Positions 1 to 5,953 of a stretch of 6,279 nucleotides of DNA are shown here, piece after piece. The stretch is from Methanomicrobiales archaeon (lineage in GTDB: Archaea > Halobacteriota > Methanomicrobia > Methanomicrobiales > Methanoculleaceae). The number at the start of each line of letters is the position of its first letter. Position 1 is the stretch's first letter. The stretch lies in NCBI GenBank assembly GCA_012797575.1, contig JAAZOW010000272.1, positions 1 to 6,279 of the forward strand, written 5' to 3'. Both the position numbers and the translations under genes were made by a program. The notes beneath the pieces are model-generated. The model was not told the DNA's origin, did no database searches, and saw only the letters and a program-made list of their open reading frames with translations.

Positions 1-4
1 CATG

Positions 5-12
5 TATATATA
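5..12 (+). promoter_or_regulatory. Putative TATA box of the surface-protein/isomerase operon
   Basis: An uninterrupted TATATATA lies in an AT-rich patch at the window edge. Archaeal transcription normally starts about 25 bases after the TATA centre, which would place the start near base 32-36. That gives a leader of roughly 25 bases before the ATG at 60 and puts the earlier in-frame ATG at 27 outside the transcript. The upstream BRE element is mostly beyond the window, so it cannot be checked. Confidence 0.55.
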
Positions 13-50
13 TTGTTCAACGATAAATGTTGTTGCTAAAAAAACAACAA

Positions 51-57
51 GGTGATC
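51..57 (+). promoter_or_regulatory. Ribosome binding site that fixes the start at 60
   Basis: GGTGATC is an exact complement to the 3' end of archaeal 16S rRNA (the GATCACC anti-Shine-Dalgarno core). It sits immediately before the ATG at 60, with 5 bases between its GGTG and that ATG. No comparable site precedes the in-frame ATG at 27, so the start at 60 is preferred. Confidence 0.75.
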
Positions 58-59
58 AG

Positions 60-1373
60 ATGCGTTGGCAGTACTACATACCAATATTCCTCATCGTGCT
101 GGCACTCCTGGCCGTGCCCGGGGCGGCACAGGTTATGCCCGGAGCGGTAGCGGCGCCAGGGACCAAGTACCTCTATGGAAACCCTGACCTCTCAGCGGCG
201 ATCGCCGGCACCAACGAATTTACGCCTGGTGCCGAGACCGGTCTGACAGTCATCATATCCAATAGCGGTCTGAATACCCACAAAGTAGTCGGGTCCGACA
301 TCATCAGCCATGATGACCTGCCGAACACCGCGAAACTGGCTACCGTAGCGCTCAAAGGCGATGGCACACCGTTCACCGTCAAGGCGGATCCCCAGTTCGT
401 AAGCGATATCCCGGGAGGCGCCGCACGTGACGCTACGTTCATCGTAAAGGTGGCTGATTCCGCAAAACCCGGAACCTATACCCTGCCACTGGAGGTGACC
501 TACACGTACCTGCAGACGGCGGAAGAGTATGGGCCGGATCTCCTCCGTTACTACTACCAGAAGAAGACCGAGACCCTACCGCTGACCGTGCGGGTCACGC
601 CCGACCTCCGCGTCGAGATCGTGGATCTGCGGTCTGAATCGTTGAACGTCGGCACTGAGGGTTACGTCTCCATGACCCTGAAGAACATCGGGCACGACAC
701 GGCAAAGACGGCCATCGCCAAGGCTGTCCGGAACGGTGCAAGTCCGCTCATCCCCACCGATGGCAGCGCCTACATCGGGGTGCTTGAGCCAGGAGAGACA
801 GTGGATGTGAGGTTCAAGGTCTCCGTATCTGACAACGCTGAACCCCAGTCGTATCCTCTGGACGTCGTGATCACCTACGAGGACTACGAAGGAAAGACCG
901 TGACCTCCAGAGCGGTGACGGTCGGCCTCCCCGTCGGCGGGAAGATCGACTTCGACGTTGTCTCCTCTCCAGCGACGCTCTATCCCGGGGATAAGGGCAT
1001 CCTTGAGGTCGTCTACAAGAACTCCGGGGCTGCAAAGGTCTACAACGCTCAGGCCCGGATCAGCGCCGTCGACCCGTTCACCAGCAGCGATGATACCGCC
1101 TACCTCGGCGATCTTGCCCCTGGAGAGACTGCTACCGCGAGATTTGAGGTGAACGTCGATGCTCGTGGCACCCTGAAGGAGTACGGGATCGATTCAGAGA
1201 TACGTTACCGCGACGGCCTCGACAACAGCAAGATCTCAGATACGATGAAGGTGAGAGTGATCCTCGAGGAGAAACCGGGCGTTCTATTCACCAATCCAAT
1301 CTTCCTCGTCATTGTTGCAGCCATCATCATCGGAGCAGGGTATTATATATTCGTGCACCGCAAGAAGGGATGA
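60..1373 (+). CDS. Exported membrane-anchored S-layer-like protein with Ig-like repeats (COG1361 type)
   Basis: From the ATG at 60 the product is 437 residues. Residues 1-24 form a Sec signal peptide with a hydrophobic core (IPIFLIVLALLAVPG) followed by a plausible cleavage near GAAQ. Three beta-rich modules follow at about 40-180, 181-290 and 294-400. The second and third share the motif Y-(I/L)-G-x-L-x-PGET at about 238-247 and 348-357, followed by a hydrophobic alternating strand, as in CARDB/NEW3-like Ig folds of COG1361 proteins. A C-terminal transmembrane helix at about 411-432 ends in a short basic tail (HRKKG), so the bulk should face outside. The family is common in methanogens as cell-surface proteins, often beside transporters; the exact role is unknown. 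An in-frame ATG at 27 would add 11 residues ahead of the signal peptide, but it lacks a ribosome binding site and probably lies upstream of the transcription start. The stop overlaps the next gene's start, implying translational coupling. Confidence 0.85.
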   Translation: MRWQYYIPIFLIVLALLAVPGAAQVMPGAVAAPGTKYLYGNPDLSAAIAGTNEFTPGAETGLTVIISNSGLNTHKVVGSDIISHDDLPNTAKLATVALKGDGTPFTVKADPQFVSDIPGGAARDATFIVKVADSAKPGTYTLPLEVTYTYLQTAEEYGPDLLRYYYQKKTETLPLTVRVTPDLRVEIVDLRSESLNVGTEGYVSMTLKNIGHDTAKTAIAKAVRNGASPLIPTDGSAYIGVLEPGETVDVRFKVSVSDNAEPQSYPLDVVITYEDYEGKTVTSRAVTVGLPVGGKIDFDVVSSPATLYPGDKGILEVVYKNSGAAKVYNAQARISAVDPFTSSDDTAYLGDLAPGETATARFEVNVDARGTLKEYGIDSEIRYRDGLDNSKISDTMKVRVILEEKPGVLFTNPIFLVIVAAIIIGAGYYIFVHRKKG

Positions 1374-2095
1374 TGGATAGTTACTGGGACGGGCCTAAAC
1401 CGGAGGCACAGGTGAGGACGATCGAGGAGATGCGGGACGTCCTTGCGAATCCCGACTGTACCTCCAATCAGCCCCTCTATTTTATGTATCGGGATCTCGC
1501 CATGAATGATGATGACCGGCGATGGCTCCACGAGCACCATGCCAGGTACGATATAACCGTTATATCACCCGGAAGCCTCTGCGGCGAGTACATCAAGACG
1601 AAAGGCCATTACCACCCTGTCAACCCAGCCGGTGTCTTCTATCCCGAGATCTACGGGGTGCTCGCCGGGACCGGGCACTTCCTGCTCCAGACCCGGGATG
1701 CCAGCGACGTGGTGATGATCGAGGGTTCTGCGGGGGACAAGATCCTGATCCCGCCTGGATATGGCCACGTGACGATCAACCCTACCGGGGATGACCTCGT
1801 GATGTCAAACCTCGTCTCGACAGAATTTTCCAGTGATTATGGACCTTTTGCAGAGATGCAGGGCGCCGCCTACTACGAGATGGAGGGGGGAGCGTTGGTG
1901 AGGAATCCCCGGTACCCCGATGCGCCGCCGGTGCGCCACCTCAACCCGGTGGAGGTTCCGGAGCTCGGCATCAAAAGGGGGGTCAGACTCTACGATCTGC
2001 TCGGGAACCCCCGGTCGGTTGCGTTCCTCAACCACCCCGAGGAGTTCATGGAGATCTTCGCCTACATCACCGGCGACCGTCTGGTGGTGCGCTGA
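1370..2095 (+). CDS. pgiA: Cupin-type (archaeal) glucose-6-phosphate isomerase
   Basis: This protein is predicted to interconvert glucose 6-phosphate and fructose 6-phosphate in the cytoplasm, for gluconeogenesis and glycogen or sugar-phosphate supply. It is 241 residues. The cupin core spans about 60-170 and carries the family signature GEYIKTKGHYHP, then PEIYGVLAGTG, then IPPGYGHVTINP. His80, His82, Glu93 and His133 match the four metal ligands known for the Pyrococcus furiosus enzyme. The downstream SSDYGPFAEMQG block is also typical of the family (Pfam GPI). About 50 residues after the core (from roughly 190) have no counterpart in the 189-residue Pyrococcus enzyme. Two consecutive Met codons (1370 and 1373) could start translation; the first gives an ATGA overlap with the preceding stop, and only a weak purine-rich stretch (GAAGGG) precedes it. 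No separate promoter is visible, so expression should depend on the upstream surface-protein gene. It is unrelated in fold to the bacterial/eukaryotic PGI. Confidence 0.93.
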   Translation: MMDSYWDGPKPEAQVRTIEEMRDVLANPDCTSNQPLYFMYRDLAMNDDDRRWLHEHHARYDITVISPGSLCGEYIKTKGHYHPVNPAGVFYPEIYGVLAGTGHFLLQTRDASDVVMIEGSAGDKILIPPGYGHVTINPTGDDLVMSNLVSTEFSSDYGPFAEMQGAAYYEMEGGALVRNPRYPDAPPVRHLNPVEVPELGIKRGVRLYDLLGNPRSVAFLNHPEEFMEIFAYITGDRLVVR

Positions 2096-2143
2096 GGGGA
2101 GGGGTGGCGACCGGCTCCCCGGGGGAGTAGGGCCCCCTTCCCT
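2095..2143. terminator. Nested inverted repeat between convergent genes, possible bidirectional terminator
   Basis: AGGGGAGGGG (2095-2104) pairs with CCCCTTCCCT (2134-2143) as a 10-base-pair stem with one G-T wobble. Its loop contains a second inverted repeat, CTCCCC/GGGGAG (2115-2127). The left arm begins on the last base of the isomerase stop codon, and the right arm ends 30 bases before the stop of the opposing gene. There is no T-tract on either strand, and T-tracts are the usual archaeal termination signal, so a terminator role is inferred from location and stem strength only. Confidence 0.35.
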
Positions 2144-2173
2144 ATAGCGGGCGTGGCACCCCTGCACGAGCGG

Positions 2174-3544
2174 TCAATCTTTGGTGAGCGGGTAGTTTGC
2201 GGCCTCCCAGGCGATGGTGCCGCCGAGCAGATTTATGACATCCCGAAAGCCGTGCCTCTGCAGGATGCTCGCCGCAAGGCTTCCTTTGAACCCGACATCG
2301 CAATGGGCAACGATCCGTTTATCCTTTGGGATCTCATCCAGATGTTTCTCCAGATGCCCGACATAGATGTGGTGAGAGCCTTTGATATAGCCCGTCTCCT
2401 CCCGGTTGTTGATATCCCGTGCATCAAGGATGTAGATTGACGGATCGTCCAGATGCTCTGCGAGGTCGCCGGGGGACCAGATCCCGGTCTTCCCGATCTG
2501 CTCACCCTGCTCAAACCAGTCCGCGAACCCGCCGGCAAGGTACCCGGCGATGTTGTCGTATCCGAGCCGCACGAAGTGACGTGCCACGTGACCAAGACCC
2601 AGGTTGAAGTCGTCGATCAGGATGATCGGATCCCTGTAATTTAAGAAATACCCCATGAAGAGGGGGAGGCCGTCTCGCCAGATGTTGATGCTCCCCGGTA
2701 TGTGCCCGCCGGCAAAGCCCGTTGGTGATCGGATATCGATGATCTGTGCCCCCTGGCCCGCGAGGGAACGGATCTCGCGTGCCGATGTTGCCTGGAGATG
2801 TGGCAGGTTGTAGATCAGGGGGGGGCCCATCTTGTTGAGCTCCCGCATCTTTGTGAAGTACGGCGGTTCATAGAGGTGCTCGTTCACTTTATACTCAATG
2901 AACTCCTCCTTCTCCATGGCGAGCAGGGGGTTTGTCGCTACCTCAAACCCGATGGTTGTGTACTCCCGGTCGCTGATGTTTCCCCCGCAGACCGATCCTG
3001 CGCCGTGGGCAGGGCAGACGATGACGCCGTCGTCGAGGGGGAGGATCTTTTCATGCAGGCTTGTATACAGCATCTCCGACATCCTCGGTCGCTCGCCCTC
3101 CCCGGCAAGGTCAGTCCTTCCGACCTCCCCGGCGAAGAGCGCATCTCCGGTGAAGATCATCAGCGGATCGCTGGAGATCGATCGGTCGCGGAGCAGGAGC
3201 GATATGCTCTCTTTGGTGTGGCCGGGGGTCTCCAGCACTTCAAGTTCGATCGGTCCGAGGTTGAACGTCTCTCCCTCCCTCACATCGGTGCCGAACCCAA
3301 AATCCTCCTGCGCTCCATGAAAGATCTCCGCCCTGGTCGGGCGGGCAAGCTCCCGGGAGCCGCTGACATAGTCTTCGTTTTTATGTGTCTCAAAGATCTT
3401 TGTGACGTTTGCGCCCCGGGCCTCTGCAAGCGTCGTGTAGACCAGACAGTCACGCCTCGGGTCGATGACCGCCATCTCCCCATCCGCTTCGACGACATAT
3501 GAGTTATGGGCAAGGATATCGGATTTTACCTTCTCAAAGAACAT
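2174..3544 (-). CDS. MBL-fold hydrolase with two rhodanese domains (CstB-like persulfide/sulfurtransferase candidate)
   Basis: This is a 456-residue cytoplasmic protein with no signal peptide. Residues 1-235 are a metallo-beta-lactamase fold of the ETHE1/CstB persulfide dioxygenase group: ETHKNEDYVSG (His54), TPGHT (His109), FTGDALF (Asp134), CPAHGAGSVCG (His180) and TIGFEVATNP. His54, His109 and Asp134 match the mono-iron triad of that group, while the usual HxHxDH is H-K-N-E-D-Y. Residues about 253-349 are a first rhodanese domain whose active-site loop has no cysteine (ILIDDFNLGLG). Residues about 356-455 are a second rhodanese domain with an active-site Cys415 in HCDVGFKG. An MBL, pseudo-rhodanese, rhodanese order is that of Staphylococcus CstB, which oxidises persulfide and transfers sulfane sulfur. 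The substrate here is not proven, and oxygen-dependent chemistry would be odd in a strict anaerobe. The gene lies downstream of the synthetase on the same strand but has its own TATA box 43 bases ahead of the start. Confidence 0.88.
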   Translation of the reverse strand: MFFEKVKSDILAHNSYVVEADGEMAVIDPRRDCLVYTTLAEARGANVTKIFETHKNEDYVSGSRELARPTRAEIFHGAQEDFGFGTDVREGETFNLGPIELEVLETPGHTKESISLLLRDRSISSDPLMIFTGDALFAGEVGRTDLAGEGERPRMSEMLYTSLHEKILPLDDGVIVCPAHGAGSVCGGNISDREYTTIGFEVATNPLLAMEKEEFIEYKVNEHLYEPPYFTKMRELNKMGPPLIYNLPHLQATSAREIRSLAGQGAQIIDIRSPTGFAGGHIPGSINIWRDGLPLFMGYFLNYRDPIILIDDFNLGLGHVARHFVRLGYDNIAGYLAGGFADWFEQGEQIGKTGIWSPGDLAEHLDDPSIYILDARDINNREETGYIKGSHHIYVGHLEKHLDEIPKDKRIVAHCDVGFKGSLAASILQRHGFRDVINLLGGTIAWEAANYPLTKD

Positions 3545-3568
3545 CTCGTCTCAACCCCTTCAGATGCG

Positions 3569-3610
3569 CCGGAATGCGGGGAGGTTGTATAAATGTTTTT
3601 GGAATTCCGG
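3569..3610. repeat. 7-bp inverted repeat centred on the MBL-rhodanese TATA box
   Basis: CCGGAAT at 3569-3575 is the exact reverse complement of ATTCCGG at 3604-3610. The two arms are separated by 28 bases and the centre of symmetry (3589.5) falls inside the TATA element at 3587-3595. The arms flank both the core promoter and the expected transcription start. This placement suits an operator, but a 7-base repeat could occur by chance in GC-rich DNA. Confidence 0.4.
3587..3595 (-). promoter_or_regulatory. TATA box for the MBL-rhodanese gene
   Basis: Read on the minus strand the sequence is CATTTATAC, preceded by an A-run (CAAAAA) in the position of a BRE. The expected start about 25 bases downstream, near 3565, leaves a leader of about 20 bases before the ATG at 3544. 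The leader contains GGGGTTGAG, a weak Shine-Dalgarno match. This is the only AT-rich patch in the 80-base gap between the two minus-strand genes, so the downstream gene can be transcribed independently of the synthetase. Confidence 0.6.
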
Positions 3611-3624
3611 GCCGGGACGATTGA

Positions 3625-5721
3625 TTACCGCCTGCCGACAGGGCACCGGTCGGTCAGGGGAGGGCGGGACCATTCGCCCGGACGTGCGGTCCGGACCTTG
3701 AGGATACTCCCAACCGCTTTGAACGCATCCTCAAGCTCGGGGAAGCTCGGGATCCGGCAGCTCCTGAGGATGCGCAGGCCGCTCCTGATGCTGTCGCCGC
3801 CGAGCATGCAGCCAACGACCATCTTGTTCGTGTTCTGGGAGAACCGAACGATCTCGTTTGCGATATGCGCAGGATCGGCGAGTGTCGTTGGCACGGCGAT
3901 CACGAATGCTATGTCCCAGAAGTCCTGGTGCCGGATCAGCACGTCGAAGAGGGTGGCGAACCGGGTGGCATCGGCATCCCCGATGATGTCCATGGGGTTT
4001 GCCCGGTTCCAGTACGGCGGCAGAAATGCATCGAGCTCATGGAGCACATCATCCGGGAGGTCGACCATGTTGATCCCATGCATCTCGGCGTAGTCCGAGG
4101 CGAGGACGGCAAACCCACCCGCACTGGTGATCGCGATTGCGCGGTTTCCCTGCGGGTACCCTTCGCTTGCCAGGAGGTCGGCGAGGTTGAAGGCATCCCG
4201 CAGGGTCCGGACAGGTATCACGCCTGCCTGTCTGAACGCCGCGACATACACCTCATAGCTCCCGGCGAGCGAACCGGTATGTGACGATGCTGCAATCCTC
4301 CCCTTCAGGGACGACCCGGACTTCACCGCCACCACCGGTTTTTTGTCGGCGACCTGACGCACAATCTGCATAAATCGTCGTCCGTCCTGGATCTCCTCGA
4401 TGTAGAGTGTGATTGAACGGGTGGCCTGGTCCTGCTCGGCGAAGCGGAGGTAGTGTTCGAACCCGAGGTCAGCCTGGTTGCCGACACTGATGACGCTTGA
4501 GAACCCGAACTCCTCTGGGAGGCTCCAGTCTACGACGGTGGTGATGATCGCGCCGCTCTGGGATATGAACGCCACATCCCCGGCCCTCGGTGATACCGGG
4601 TCGAACGTGGCGTTGATCCCCTGGTGGGGCATCATGATCCCGAGACAGTTCGGACCGATGATCCGGATACCGTGCCTGCGCGCTATCTCGACGACCTGCT
4701 CTTCGAGGGCCACACCATCCTCTCCGATCTCCCGGAATCCGGCAGTAACGATGACGGCAAGCCGGACGCCTTTCTCCCCACACTCCTCCATCACCTCCGG
4801 GACGAGGCGGGCCGGCACGGCGATGACCGCCCAGTCGACCGGGTCGGGGATATCCAGAACGGAGGGGTAGGCTTCCCGGCCGAAGACCTCTTTCCGGGCC
4901 GGGTTGACCGGGTAGAGGTCTCCCGGGAAGGCGAGGAGGTTTCGGAGGATGGAGTAGCCCACCTTCTGCGGGCTTGCGGATGCGCCGATGACGGCGATGG
5001 AGTCCGGGTAGAAGATCTCGGGGGGTGCCTTGATGCTGAGACGCGCCGTCCCGGATGCAGGGGTATCGCTGACGATGATCCTTGCATCGACGACAGTGAC
5101 CCCCTCTTCGTAGACTATGATCGGGTTGAGGTCGAACTCGCGGATCCCGGGGTTTTCAATGAACTGGCGTGCCATCTTCGTGACGACCCGGATAAGCGCC
5201 TCCTCATCCTTTGGGGCCTCCCCACGGTACCCCTGGATGAGCCGGTAGCCCTCGATATCGCGGATCATCGCCCTGACATCATCTTCGGTTATGGGAAGCA
5301 CCCGGATGGCCACGTCCTGCAGAAGCTCCACCAGCTTCCCCCCAAGACCGAACGTGATGACTTTGCCAAACGCCGGATCGGTCTTTCCGCCGATCAGGAC
5401 CTCGAGTCCCCTCGGAGCCTGTTTCGCCACGATGATTCCGGTGATCGTTGCCTCTGGGGCATGGGTGGCGGCGTTCTGCATGATGGTGTGGTATGCTACC
5501 TCGGCGTCATTGGGGTTCTCGATTCCGATGATGACTCCGCCGATATCGCTTTTGTGGATGATCTGCGGAGAGACGATCTTCATGACAACGGGGTAGCCTA
5601 TCCGTCCTGCTGCCTCCAGCGCATCGTCGGCGCTGGTGACCACCTGGTGGGGCGGCACAGGTATACCGCATGCGTCCAGGAGACTATACCCCTCTGGTTC
5701 GGTTAACATCCTCTCCGGCAT
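3625..5721 (-). CDS. ADP-forming acyl-CoA (acetate-CoA) synthetase, fused beta-alpha
   Basis: This single 698-residue chain holds both subunits of an ADP-forming acyl-CoA synthetase, which makes acid plus ATP from acyl-CoA, ADP and phosphate, or the reverse. Residues 1-220 are the ATP-grasp (beta) part, with HKSDIGGV (His56, second phosphohistidine position), FGLGGKLVELLQD and the metal-binding REFDLNPI (Glu195, Asp197, Asn199). From about 233 comes the alpha part: a CoA-binding Rossmann domain (VIGASASPQKVG at 244-255), GPNCLGI (356-362), SQSGA (387-391), the phosphorylated-histidine loop ASSHTGSLAGS (His481) and a final ligase domain ending near 677. The last 20 residues are basic and probably unstructured. 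Both catalytic histidines are present, so the enzyme looks active. The acyl substrate (acetate, branched-chain or aryl acids) cannot be read from sequence. The start at 5721 follows GAGGG with a 6-base gap, and an in-frame TGA lies four codons upstream; Met5 is the only close alternative. The more familiar fused form has alpha first. Confidence 0.92.
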   Translation of the reverse strand: MPERMLTEPEGYSLLDACGIPVPPHQVVTSADDALEAAGRIGYPVVMKIVSPQIIHKSDIGGVIIGIENPNDAEVAYHTIMQNAATHAPEATITGIIVAKQAPRGLEVLIGGKTDPAFGKVITFGLGGKLVELLQDVAIRVLPITEDDVRAMIRDIEGYRLIQGYRGEAPKDEEALIRVVTKMARQFIENPGIREFDLNPIIVYEEGVTVVDARIIVSDTPASGTARLSIKAPPEIFYPDSIAVIGASASPQKVGYSILRNLLAFPGDLYPVNPARKEVFGREAYPSVLDIPDPVDWAVIAVPARLVPEVMEECGEKGVRLAVIVTAGFREIGEDGVALEEQVVEIARRHGIRIIGPNCLGIMMPHQGINATFDPVSPRAGDVAFISQSGAIITTVVDWSLPEEFGFSSVISVGNQADLGFEHYLRFAEQDQATRSITLYIEEIQDGRRFMQIVRQVADKKPVVAVKSGSSLKGRIAASSHTGSLAGSYEVYVAAFRQAGVIPVRTLRDAFNLADLLASEGYPQGNRAIAITSAGGFAVLASDYAEMHGINMVDLPDDVLHELDAFLPPYWNRANPMDIIGDADATRFATLFDVLIRHQDFWDIAFVIAVPTTLADPAHIANEIVRFSQNTNKMVVGCMLGGDSIRSGLRILRSCRIPSFPELEDAFKAVGSILKVRTARPGEWSRPPLTDRCPVGRR

Positions 5722-5803
5722 CTGTATCCCTCACGATGGCGGCGGCCTCATCGCACTGCAGAGCTGCACGATCGATATCTCTGTCCAGAATTGGGCTGAT
5801 CAT
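5684..5803 (-). other. Small overlapping reading frame ahead of the synthetase (39 codons), status uncertain
   Basis: An ATG at 5803 opens a 39-residue frame running through the synthetase leader and overlapping its first 13 codons in another phase, stopping with TAG at 5684. The peptide is charged and helix-compatible (it begins MISPILDRDIDRAALQ and continues with DEAAAIVRD). No good ribosome binding site precedes it, and about half of its third codon positions are G or C, which looks lower than the neighbouring genes. It could be a chance frame, a short leader peptide, or the displaced N-terminal helix of the synthetase. I do not call it a gene. Confidence 0.2.
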
Positions 5804-5875
5804 CCATAAGAACCATCCGCTCGGAGGCGGCTGGAGCGGTGCGGAGGGGGCACTCTGGCACCTGCATGAGTATGA

Positions 5876-5888
5876 CGAAATAATATTC
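5876..5888 (-). promoter_or_regulatory. Possible promoter element for the acyl-CoA synthetase
   Basis: Read on the minus strand, GAATATTATTTCG is a TATA-like AT island in otherwise GC-rich DNA. It would start transcription near 5855, giving a leader of about 130 bases before the ATG at 5721. A second candidate on the same strand, TTATTATACC, lies within 5917-5926. No clear TATA box lies at the distance expected for a short leader; AGATATCGAT at 5771-5780 is a poor match. Confidence 0.3.
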
Positions 5889-5919
5889 TGTCACATCCAG
5901 TTAACTCTCTTCCGACAGG

Positions 5920-5936
5920 TATAATAATTAATATTA
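5920..5936 (+). promoter_or_regulatory. TATA region and near-palindrome for the lipoprotein gene
   Basis: TATAATAATTAATATTA is the most AT-rich stretch of the divergent region. Transcription starting about 25 bases after TATAATAA would begin near 5950, almost at the ATG (5954), so the mRNA is probably leaderless or nearly so. Bases 5922-5936 form a 15-base near-palindrome with one mismatched pair, which could be an operator for a metal-responsive repressor, given the likely iron-uptake role of the gene. The operator idea is inference. Confidence 0.5.
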
Positions 5937-5953
5937 CATTTATTGATGTACGT

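Noticed and set aside
27..59. Upstream in-frame ATG extending the surface protein by 11 residues
   Set aside because: It would put a basic, polar stretch before the signal peptide, has no Shine-Dalgarno site, and lies too close to the TATA box to be in the transcript.
2798..3502. Open + strand frame of 234 codons opposite the MBL-rhodanese gene
   Set aside because: The minus strand carries clear MBL and rhodanese motifs over the same bases; the + frame has no family features and is a compositional shadow.
3593..4093. Open + strand frame of 166 codons covering the synthetase 3' end
   Set aside because: It is low-complexity and Ser/Arg-rich, lies opposite the conserved ligase domain and has no supporting signals.
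4624..5706. Open + strand frame of 360 codons opposite the synthetase
   Set aside because: It lies wholly within the conserved minus-strand synthetase, is rich in Asp, Arg and Gly as expected from the reverse strand of a GC-rich gene, shows no recognisable domain and has no promoter or ribosome binding site.
5817..5839. CCGCTC/GAGCGG inverted repeat as a terminator or riboswitch in the synthetase leader
   Set aside because: The stem is only 6 base pairs with an 11-base loop, no T-tract and no recognisable riboswitch motif; it is expected by chance in GC-rich DNA.
5670..5924. Open + strand frame of 84 codons in the divergent region
   Set aside because: It overlaps the synthetase start on the opposite strand and ends inside the AT-rich promoter patch; the product has no family resemblance.
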